The position numbers and the translations under genes are program-made. From contig NC_091973.1 of the NCBI RefSeq assembly GCF_036711975.1, positions 2,418,001-2,482,000 on the forward strand: DNA of 64,000 nt. The letters are read 5' to 3'. The stretch comes from Onthophagus taurus. Its lineage: Eukaryota > Arthropoda > Insecta > Coleoptera > Scarabaeidae. Below the pieces are notes generated by a model. It was given only the letters and a program-made list of their open reading frames with translations. It was not told the DNA's origin and searched no databases. Position 1 is the stretch's first letter, and the number at the start of each line of letters is the position of its first letter. This document shows, piece by piece, positions 38,301-49,107 of the stretch.

Positions 38301-39664
38301 ATCCTGAGTCAATTGTTCATAGATATAATTCTATGCCCCTCGAATGCACACAGATGCTATTTTAGCGTCCATTTCATGTTATCGTCTTCCAGATGCTCTC
38401 GAGGTCCGTTAAATGTTTTATTTTGACTTCGCGATGTATTTTCATCATTACGGTTGGTTTATCTGAAAGTTGGTTTATTATTATTTAAAACAAATAAGAC
38501 CTTTTTAGTCACCACTCGGTTTATACGCCTTTTATTATTGCACAGAAAGGCAGACAACTTTGCGACAGCGTTGTCCTTGGTTCGAGTGAAAAAAAAATTG
38601 GCCAACCAAGTCGCTTACTTAGAGAAATACATTTTCAACATACCGTTTTGCTTTCGTAACGTTGAAGCGATTGGAATAACCAAAAATATTAAACAATTAT
38701 TATTTGCAGAAAAGTAAGTTGAGAATCGCAAAAGATTATCGTTCGAGTAAATTTCTTTAAAAGTTGTGTCATGCTCGGTGAGTTGTAACGTTATCTAAAC
38801 GCAATCTTAATTGTTACAGTAGTTAACTTCTCAAAAGTAGATCTACTTCGGTATTTCCTTTGTGTTGCTTTCTAATACAACAGTTTAATCATAACATCAT
38901 AACTTTTACCAACAATAGAACAAATTTCCGCACTCTTACGTTATTTCATGTTTATTGATTTACTTGATAATGTCCAGAGAGATCCCGATTTTATAAACAA
39001 ACTTCGGGGTATTTACTGGGTTATAAAAATAACTTGTGTAAACTAACTATAACCGCTTAGTTTGGCGTTTCTGGAAGTTTTAACCTCGATCAGTAGACAA
39101 TTTCTTCGAAAAACGCATTTCTGGAATATCTCCGCGTAACTCAACTTCCGTTAGAATTCTAACAACTAGAAAACGAATCAACACTTACATTTTACACAGA
39201 ATACACCAACTTCAAAATGTTTGTTCAATTATAATCACTATTTATCTTTAATTTTAAAAATTTTAACTTAATATGAAGTTGAATCAGTTGACTAATAAGT
39301 ACCCAAGAGAGAAGTCTGAGGATGTTGAAGTTCTGGTTTTTGAAAAAATAACTTTTAAGTTTATTGCTAAAAACGACATCTATTCAAAAATGCGTTATAT
39401 ACTATATTCAAAGTGTCGCACCTTTGCATTTAGTCGAAAGTCGAAATCTCTTTTTCTTCCCTCATTATAGCAGTGCATCACCTATGTACCTTTTCTACCT
39501 TCGTTGTAGTTCATGTTATTTCATTCCTGCATTATCTCCTTAGACTGCTTCGCCTGAATCACCCCTCTTACATATTTCTCCACAACTTCCCATTTTATAG
39601 CCTATTTGCAACCCAACCCAACTCAACCCAACTCCACCCAAGTATCACGAACATGAGTATATTA
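35394..39664. other. Long non-coding stretch (probable Sema-1a 5' intron)
   Basis: No gene supported. Content: AT-rich sequence, a (TA)n run near 35685, degenerate CTGCAAGCAG repeats at 36830-37090, and two less AT-rich blocks (36380-36640 and 37400-37620, the latter with a CRE-like TGACGTCA near 37570) that could be regulatory. Confidence 0.4.
36825..37095. repeat. Degenerate CTGCAAGCAG interspersed motif
   Basis: TTCTGCAAGCAGTA and variants (TACAAGCA, TTGGAAGCAG, TATAAGCAG) occur about ten times at irregular spacing, with two copies of a longer block containing AGATCTAG and TTGCA. Probably an old, decayed tandem array. Confidence 0.55.
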
Positions 39665-41735
39665 TTTGTACTATTATTTCTTATATCAGAAATAATCTCG
39701 GCCGTCTTCGAAGTCGGCCGCCCTAAGTATTGTTCTTGATACTTGGGTTGGGTTGCAGGCGAAGATCCTGCTCTATCACGAACAATACGTATGCATTATC
39801 TTCGCCTGCAACTCAACGTAAGTATCAAGAATAATACTTAGGGCGGCCGACGTCTTCGAAGTCGGCCGAGATTATTTCTGTTAATGTAGGAAATAATCTC
39901 GGCCGACTTCGAAGACGTCGGCCGCCATAAGTATTGTTCTAGATACTTAGGTTGGGTTGCAGACGAAGATTATACTCTAGCACGAACAATACTTACGGCG
40001 ACCGACGTTTTCGAAGTCGGTCGAGATTACTTCCTATATCACCAAAAATAATCTCGGCCGATTTCGAAGATGTCGGCCGCCCTAAGTATTGTTCTTGATA
40101 CTTAGGTTGGGTTGCAGGCGAAGATCATGCTCTAGCACGAACAATATTTACGGCGGCCGACGTCTTCGAAGTCGGCCGAGATTATTTCCTACATTAACAG
40201 AAATAATCTCGGCCGACTTCGAAGACGTCGGCCGCCCTAAGTATTGTTCTAGATACTTAGGTTGGGTTGCAGGCGAAGATTATACTCTAGCACGAACAAT
40301 ACTTACGGCGGCCGACGTCTTCGAAGTCGGCCGAGATTATTTCTTTTATTAATAGAAATAATCTCGGCCGACTTCGAAGACGTCGGCCGCCCTAAGTATT
40401 GTTCTTGATACTTACGTTGGGTTGCAGGCGAAGATCATGCTCTAGCACGAACAATACTTATGCATGATCTTCGCCTGCAACCCAACCTAAGTATCAAGAA
40501 CAATACTTAGGGCGGCCGACACCTTCGAAATCGGCCGAGATTATTTCTGGTGATATAGGAAATAATCTCGGCCGACTTCGAAGACGTCGGCCGCCCTAAG
40601 TATTGTTCTAGATACTTAGGTTGGGTTGCTGGCGAAGATTATACTCTAGCACGAACAATACTTACGGCGGCCGACGTCTTCGAAGTCGGCCGAGATTATT
40701 TCCTATATCACCAGAAATAATGTCGGCCGATTTCGAAGATGTCGGCCGCCCTAAGTATTGTTCTTGATACTTAGGTTGGGTTGCAGGCGAAGATCATGCT
40801 CTAGCACGAACAATATTTACGGCGGCCGACGTCTTCGAAGTCGGCCGAGATTATTTCTTTTATTAATAGAAATAATCTCGGCCGACTTCGAAGACGTCGG
40901 CCGCCCTAAGTATTGTTCTTGATACTTACGTTGGTTTGCATTCGAAGATCATGCTCTAGCACGAACAATACTTAGGTTGGGTTGCAGGCGAAGATTATAC
41001 TCTAGCACGAACAATATTTACGGCGGCCGACGTCTTCGAAATCGGCCGAGATTATTTCTTCTATTAATAGAAATAATCTCGGCCGACTTCGAAGACGTCG
41101 GCCGCCCTAAGTATTATTCTAGATACTTAGGTTGGGTTGCAGGCGAAGATTATACTCTAGCACGAACAATATTTACGGCGGCCGACGTCTTCGAAGTCGG
41201 CCGAGATTATTTCCTACATTAACAGAAATAATCTCGGCCGACTTCGAAGACGTCGGCCGCCCTAAGTATTGTTCTAGATACTTAGGTTGGGTTGCAGGCG
41301 AAGATTATACTCTAGCACGAACAATACTTACGGCGGCAATACTTAATCTCGGCCGACTTCGAAGACGTCGGCCGCCCTAAGTATTGTTCTTGATACGTAC
41401 GTTGGGTTGCAGGCGAAGATCATGCTCTAGCACGAACAATACTTATGGCGGCCGACATCTTCGAAGTCGGCCGAGATTATTTCCTACATTAACAGAAATA
41501 ATCTCGGCCGACGAGCATGATCTTCGCCTATATGCAACCCAAACTAACCGAACTCAACCCACCCCAAGTATCGCGAATAATATTTAGAACGGCCGACGTC
41601 TTCGAAGTCGGCCGAGATTATTTTTATTGATATAGGAAATAATCTCGGCCGCTATAAATATTGTTCGTGATAGAGTATGATTTTCACCTATATGCAAAAC
41701 AACCCAAGTATCACGAACAATACTGAGACTATATA
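39665..41735. repeat. Large family A foldback array
   Basis: About a dozen units of roughly 155 bp, each with a GC-rich inverted core (arms CGGCCGACGTCTTCGAAGTC and reverse complement) and a linker reading TACTTAGGTTGGGTTGCAGG then GCGAAGATCATGCTCTAGCA. Neighbouring cores point in opposite directions, so the array is a chain of long hairpins. Open frames through it are a product of the repeat. Confidence 0.95.
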
Positions 41736-43594
41736 AGAAATAAGAAATCACTTTTTTTATATTTAAAATATATGTTATTGTATATTATTTCAAAGTAGTT
41801 TTGTTAACAAATTAATATTATATAATTAATTTTAAATTAGTTTTATAAATAGCATCCAAAGATTTTATGAAATTATAACAACGAAATTATGATATTAAAA
41901 ATATTGCTTCAGCGATTTCGAATAAATAACATTTACATATGTACATGGAAATAACGGTTAAACTAACATGACTTTTAACGTTATCTAGTCAATATTCGCG
42001 TTAAAAATGAAAGTTATCGCAAACGATTGCAAATTATCTATACCAGAAGTGTGTGCAACAACATTGTAAGTATTTTTACATACATCCGGTAAGAAATGAT
42101 TAATTAAAAAAATACAGGATTTATTTTTTTAAAGATACAATACATTTTGAGTTGGTTGTTTGGAGGTTTTAGTGGTTTTTGGGTCCGTTTTCGTCTACCT
42201 GCTTTATTTTAAAGGAGAAATAGTAGAGAAGGGGATGGACTATAACGACTATAACGACTATAACGAAAACTGTCGGCCTTAACACTCTTTTTAAATATAA
42301 AGGAATCTACTGTTGAACGAAAACCTTTACTATAAAGAAACTCCTATAAAAGATTTCGATTTTAAGTCAGTAGAGTGAAACCAACACTCTCTCAGCAATT
42401 GTGTGTAATGCCTACATGTACGTTTAGGTCTTGTAAGTGGTTACCGTTATGCGATGTTGCCGCTTTGGCGCTAACCGAACCCGACTTGTCGAGAATATTA
42501 AGTTGTAGGTAGCCGTCCAAGCACAAAATTTGCGTTACGCGCACGTAACAGTACTCCCACAACCCATCAACACACCCCAACCGATGACCATAGGGCTTTT
42601 TTTTTGGACACCACCCTTATGTTTTAAACCAACAGCTGCTAGGAGTGCTCAATATGAAGACCCCTACTTGTGCCAAATATTGACCCACTTCTCCATCCTC
42701 CACCGGTTATGTTTGTATCCTCATTTCGTCTTTTCTAACGCGAAACAGATTACGTAACTTGTTTTATTTTTCTCTCCGCTTTGCCAATTTGTATTGCGAC
42801 CACACAATTGTCACTATCCAAACAGGAAGTGCACAAAAATTTATTTAAATAAGAACGCGATCCTTTTTTAAACAATTTGTTTTAAACAAATTTTACAAAA
42901 ACCACGCACGTGCTTGCTTATTTATAATAATGAATAATTGTTTTATTTGTAATCAACAAATTTTCGAAAGGAAATGAATGCGATGCAATTTAATTGGGCG
43001 AAGCGTAGGTTTGGGATTTCCGTTGGGTATTTTTCATGCGCGATAAAATAAAATAAATGAGTTCATAGAAATATCTATTAATATTTTTATATTTTGAACT
43101 CTTAAATTTATTAAAGCCATGAAGAAAATCCGAGCTAAATGGAGATTGGCTTTGATTGCTGCAAAAAACTAACAACCGACGAGTTACTGCTTACGAAGTA
43201 AAACCAGATCCGAAGCTAATAACAATGATATTGTCATGGCGGCTCGTGTACAAGCTGTCTGATGATCGAAGCATAATGAAACCTTACTCCGTGCACGTGC
43301 AGATGTTACGGCGTCGTCCTCACTACTCATTCTGCTTGGTAATTGTAATTAAATTTGCTTTTCTAACCATGCTTTTGCGATTTCGGTATCTCTCCTCTTG
43401 AATCCTAATACGAAACATATGCAACGCTTATAATGCAAAACACTTACGGCTCTGCATACAAATTATAGGGAGATTTTTACATTAAAAAATACGAGTTCAT
43501 ATCTAAATATATTGGATATCGTCATAAAATTATTAATCTTTATATTTAACTTTAAATTAAAATAACCATGATTTTTAGCTCGAATGAAAAACTC
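41736..43594. other. Non-coding stretch between two foldback arrays
   Basis: AT-rich unique sequence. The block 42360-42740 has more balanced composition and two antiparallel open frames of 60-75 codons, neither with a recognisable family. No gene called. Confidence 0.4.
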
Positions 43595-43770
43595 GAATGT
43601 TTTTAGTTCTAGGTCTAGTATTGTTTGTGATACTTGGGGGAGATTATTTTTTATATCATGAACAATATTTGGGGTGCCATAAATAATTTTTTATTTTAAT
43701 AATCCCCCAAGTTTCACGAACAATACTTTGGCTGAATAACAACTAACACTAGGACTAGAACCAACACTAA
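43595..43770. repeat. Hybrid copy joining family A linker and family B ends
   Basis: CTAGGTCTAG (family B) leads directly into ATTGTTTGTGATACTTGGG and later GTTTCACGAACAATACTT, which are family A linker sequences, and then into ACTAACACTAGGACTAGAAC (family B). The interior is a degenerate AT-rich hairpin without either GC core. Confidence 0.7.
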
Positions 43771-43775
43771 ACCTA

Positions 43776-44060
43776 CACTACTTTACTTTTACTGTACTTT
43801 AATTACACACTACTTTTAATAAATTGCCTTCATCTTTTTCCTAGCATTAATATCAAAAAAATTCAGGAGTTATTAAGTGACTAATTATCATGAAAGAGAC
43901 TCCTTTTTTATACCTGGTCATCATAGCAGATTCTGCACACCCATTTTATTTACGAAATATCTGCTTGTACTTTGCTATTTTGGCATATTCTAGCCTTATT
44001 ATTGTATTATTTCTTTTATATGTATCAGAGTTCATTTCTGACCAAAATTCTAGTTTTAGG
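43776..44060 (+). repeat. Shared flanking module, copy 1 (next to family B array)
   Basis: Starts CACTACTTTACTTTTACTGT and includes AAAAAAATTCAGGAGTTATT, GCAGATTCTGCACA and CCTTATTATTGTAT. A shorter copy with the same blocks in the same order is at 51922-52110, directly after a family A array. Confidence 0.8.
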
Positions 44061-47000
44061 TCCAGTGTTAGTTCTAGTTGTAGAACTAACACTAGACCTA
44101 GAACTAGAAACATTTGGGTTTAGCCGCACGTCTCTAAAGACGGCTAAACCCGAATGATTCTACTTCTAGGTCTTGTGTTAATTCTAGTGATAGTGGTAGT
44201 GCAAAACTAGAACTAACACTAGACCTAGAACTAGAAATATTCTGGTTTAGCCGTGCGTCTTTAGACGCACGTCTCTTAAGACGGCTAAACCCGAATGATT
44301 CTAGTTCTAGGTTTAGTGTTAGTTCTAGTTGTTAGTGATTTCGGCCATTTTGATTTTATAAAAATTAAGATATCTTGGATTTTTTGAAAAATTTTGACAT
44401 TAGAGTTAGTAATTAAATAAAATATCTAAATATCAATACAATTTCTTAATATACTTCGTAATGCGAGGAAATAAAAAGTAAGATATTAACTTAACCAGGT
44501 TGTTAACCAGGTTAATCCGTCTTTAGACGCACGGCTAAACCAGAATATTTCTAGTTCTAGTTTTAGTTGTTATTCAGTGCTAGATTATAAAATATTTTTA
44601 TTAATCTAAAACTAGAACCAACACTAGACCTAGAACTAGAATCATTCGGGTTTAGCCGCACGTCTCTTAAGACGGCTAAACCCGAATGATTCTAGTTCTA
44701 GGTTTAGTGTTAGTTCTAGTTGTTAGTGATTTCGGCCATTTTGATTTTATAAAAATTAAGATATCTTGGATTTTTTGAAAAATTTTGACATTAGAGTTAG
44801 TAATTAAATAAAATATCTAAATATCAATACAATTTCTTAATATACTTCGTAATGCGACGAAAAAAAAAGTAAGATATTAACTTAACCAGGTTGTTAACCA
44901 GGTTAACCCGTCTTTAGACGCACGGCTAAACCAGAATATTTCTAGTTCTAGGTCTAGTGTTAGTTCTAGTTTTAGTTGTTATTCAGTGCTAGATTATAAA
45001 ATATTTTTATTGATCTAAAACTAGAACCAACACTAGACCTAGAACTAGAATCATTCGGGTTTAGCCGCACGTCTCTTAAGACGGCTAAACCCGAATGATT
45101 CTAGTTCTAGGTTTAGTGTTAGTTCTAGTTGTTAGTGATTTCGGCCATTTTGATTTTATAAAAATTAAGATATCTTGGATTTTTAGAAAAATTTTGACAT
45201 TAGAGTTAGTAATTAAATAAAATATCTAAATGTCAATACAATTTCTTAATATACTTCGTAATGCGACGAAATAAAAAGTAAGATATTAACTTAACCAGGT
45301 TGTTAACCAGGTTAACCCGTCTTTAGACGCACGGCTAAACCAGAATATTTCTAGTTCTAGGTTTAGTGTTAGTTCTAGTTGTTAGTGATTTCGGCCATTT
45401 TGATTTTATAAAAATTAAGATATCTTGGATTTTTAGAAGAATTTTGACTTTAGAGTTAGTAATTAAATAAAATATCTAAATATCAATACAATTTCTTAAT
45501 ATACTTCGTAATGCGACGAAAAAAAAAGTAAGATATTAACTTAACCAGGTTGTTAACCAGGTTAACCCGTCTTTAGACGCACGGCTAAACCAGAATATTT
45601 CTAGTTCTAGGTCTAGTGTTAGTTCTAGTTTTAGTTGTTATTCAGTGCTAGATTATAAAATATTTTTATTGATCTAAAACTAGAACCAACACTAGACCTA
45701 GAACTAGAATCATTCGGGTTTAGCCGCACGTCTCTTAAGACGGCTAAACCCGAATGATTCTAGTTCTAGGTTTAGTGTTAGTTCTAGTTGTTAGTGATTT
45801 CGGCCATTTTGATTTTATAAAAATTAAGATATCTTGGATTTTTAGAAAAATTTTGACATTAGAGTTAGTAATTAAATAAAATATCTAAATGTCAATACAA
45901 TTTCTTAATATACTTCGTAATGCGACGAAATAAAAAGTAAGATATTAACTTAACCAGGTTGTTAACCAGGTTAACCCGTCTTTAGACGCACGGCTAAACC
46001 AGAATATTTCTAGTTCTAGGTTTAGTGTTAGTTCTAGTTGTTAGTGATTTCGGCCATTTTGATTTTATAAAAATTAAGATATCTTGGATTTTTAGAAGAA
46101 TTTTGACTTTAGAGTTAGTAATTAAATAAAATATCTAAATATCAATACAATTTCTTAATATACTTCGTAATGCGACGAAAAAAAAAGTAAGATATTAACT
46201 TAACCAGGTTGTTAACCAGGTTAACCCGTCTTTAGACGCACGGCTAAACCAGAATATTTCTAGTTCTAGGTCTAGTGTTAGTTCTAGTTTTAGTTGTTAT
46301 TCAGTGCTAGATTATAAAATATTTTTATTGATCTAAAACTAGAACCAACACTAGACCTAGAACTAGAATCATTCGGGTTTAGCCGCACGTCTCTTAAGAC
46401 GGCTAAACCCGAATGATTCTAGTTCTAGGTTTAGTGTTAGTTCTAGTTGTTAGTGATTTCGGCCATTTTGATTTTATAAAAATTAAGATATCTTGGATTT
46501 TTAGAAAAATTTTGACATTAGAGTTAGTAATTAAATAAAATATCTAAATGTCAATACAATTTCTTAATATACTTCGTAATGCGACGAAATAAAAAGTAAG
46601 ATATTAACTTAACCAGGTTGTTAACCAGGTTAACCCGTCTTTAGACGCACGGCTAAACCAGAATATTTCTAGTTCTAGGTTTAGTGTTAGTTCTAGTTGT
46701 TAGTGATTTCGGCCATTTTGATTTTATAAAAATTAAGATATCTTGGATTTTTAGAAGAATTTTGACTTTAGAGTTAGTAATTAAATAAAATATCTAAATA
46801 TCAATACAATTTCTTAATATACTTCGTAATGCGACGAAAAAAAAAGTAAGATATTAACTTAACCAGGTTGTTAACCAGGTTAACCCGTCTTTAGACGCAC
46901 GGCTAAACCAGAATATTTCTAGTTCTAGGTCTAGTGTTAGTTCTAGTTTTAGTTGTTATTCAGTGCTAGATTATAAAATATTTTTATTGATCTAAAACTA

Positions 47001-47210
47001 GAACCAACACTAGACCTAGAACTAGAATCATTCGGGTTTAGCCGCACGTCTCTTAAGACGGCTAAACCCGAATGATTCTAGTTGTAGGTTTAGTGTTAGT
47101 TCTAGTTGTTAGTGATTTCGGCTATTTTGATTTTATAAAAATTGAGATATCTTGGATTTTTAGAAAAATTTTGACATTAGAGTTAGTAATTAAATAAAAT
47201 ATCTAAATAA
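44061..47210. repeat. Family B foldback array with a 659-bp higher-order repeat
   Basis: The landmark TCGGCCATTTTGATTTTAT occurs at 44341, 44732, 45141, 45391, 45800, 46050, 46459 and 46709, with a one-base variant at 47118. After the first steps the spacing alternates 250 and 409 bp, a 659-bp dimer repeated three times. The long unit equals the short one plus a 159-bp block carrying the palindromic core (GGGTTTAGCCG arms around CTTAAG). Confidence 0.95.
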
Positions 47211-49057
47211 TATCGAAATAAAAAGTAAGATATTAACTTACGCAGTATAGTAATTGGAAGTAATTGATTGGAGTTAGGTTGGGTTGCTTCCTTTTTTATG
47301 TATTGATATTGATGTGGATAGTAAAATAATGGTGTCGGTTAGTCAAAGAGAGTTAGTTAGTGGCGATTGTGTGTAATAGTAAAAAAGTGAACAAGAGCGT
47401 TGGCAGTTTGAAATTCTGATTGATTTTGCAATTGCGAACGTACATAGGAATTGGTACGAGACCTCGGAACGATATATCACATGTGTTGTGTCCACGGTTC
47501 GTTGGCTCAAGGTTCAGTTCGAAAGTGAACCTATAGTCGGCCATAACTGGTCTATACGGTTGTCTATTATTTACGGTTTGGCGTCGTCATTCGGTGTCGT
47601 TGACTAGTTCTAAGATGGCGGTACGAACACGTGTCCAGGTGAGACCGTGAAGAGAGTACCAAGAAGCGAGCGCGATGATGATGTGACGGTAATTTTAAGA
47701 AGGCAAGACGACGCACCGGCCGTACGGACGGTTACTATGACCCGAGGCCGATGGTTTTGCTCGGGCTCTTCTACTTGTTGACTTCTTGGAACGGGTTTCG
47801 TCGCTTTATTCGCTTCTTTCGCCTCGTAGGTGTTCACTTTTGTCTCCGTTGAGGCTAAGAAAGATGCAATCAGCCCGTTTGCCCTGTACTTACTACCACC
47901 GGTCCGGATAATATTAATTACTTTTACTTGGCGATCTTAAAATGTCAACGATTTAGATACTCAATTTGCGATATTTATCGCGGCTCGTAAAACGAAAAAT
48001 AAATATTAACGCTTCCCATTAAATTTCTATTTGGAAATCAACTTTTAAAACATTTTAGCTATTCCCAGAAACATGACAGTATCGATGTTTACCGGTACAT
48101 TATTCACCAAGGCTATTAGCTTACTGCTTATAATTGCTTATAATTATCTGCGTCATCACTTTTCTAACGACCACTTCATTACTGCCGGTTTTCAATTTCT
48201 AAATTTAGTATCTATTTGCTAAAACTTTCTTATAATTGGTCGCTCAACCCAAATTTGTCCCACATTTATTCAACGATAATAATTATCGCCATAAAAATCT
48301 CTCTAGATAATTAAATAATCCGTTTATTAGATAGTTACATAAGAGATTTTTCTTTTGCTTGTGCTGTTAGAAGAAGTAAAAAAGGTTTTAGTTTTTTTGT
48401 TGATGAATATCCGTTGATATAAAAGCCTGACAACATCCTCTCATTATTTAATATAGTTATTTACAAGAGGACGCGATAAAAAAAGGTATTATTGGTTTGG
48501 TTCTAAAGGAAACGATCGACTTCCTCCTGCGGCAAAAACGTATCCTCTGAAGAAGTTAAGCGTAAAAGGAGCGACGAAAGAGCGTTAGCATTAGAAGAGA
48601 TAACTGTAAACGAATCTGCGGTATAATGGTATCGAGATAGATGCTATTTGCATGTCATATGATTGTTGGGGGCCCCCGGAGGCTCGAGGCCAGTTTGTTG
48701 TCTTTGATGGCGATAGGTTCAAGAACCTTCTTGAACCTATCTACTTCTTTCCTTGATGGAGAAGTCGCCAGTCTTTGTGCGATTTTTCTCACATGTAATT
48801 CAATTATTTTCGCAATTAGGGTCGGTGTGGGAAGTGGCCGCGGCTCGAATTGCTTCCAAGCTAACCGAGCTAACCCGGGAACAAAAGAATAGAGGATCGC
48901 CTTGAAAATAATCACCGATATGCATTTATGATAGCCGCGATTTATATAACTGGATATTTTATTACTATAAACTTTCACTACACACTTTATCATTTTAATT
49001 TCAAAGCCTACCTCCATCTCTTTCAAAACGCTAATATCTCTTTTTATTTTCTTGCAG
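47211..49057. other. Non-coding stretch upstream of the Sema-1a coding start
   Basis: No gene supported. 47340-47880 has balanced composition and a 75-codon minus-strand frame (47610-47837) of unknown nature. A TATAAAAG string at 48418-48425 with TCATT 25 bp downstream is a possible core promoter for a Sema-1a transcript starting near 48443. 48600-48900 also has balanced composition. Confidence 0.35.
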
Positions 49058-49107
49058 ATAACAAGATGGAACTCAACAAAATTTATCAGTAACAATAAAC
49101 GGTAGCC

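Noticed and set aside
39473-41587. Several 60-90 residue frames rich in Arg, Ser and Asp
   Set aside because: They read through the family A palindromic array in several frames and both strands. The open frames are a property of the repeat.
44061-47210. A CRISPR-like array of regular repeats
   Set aside because: Units are hundreds of bases long with no unique spacers, in a eukaryotic genome. It is a higher-order satellite.
48655-49095. A 146-residue minus-strand frame just before Sema-1a
   Set aside because: No recognisable domain, overlaps the Sema-1a 5' UTR exon, and composition fits chance.
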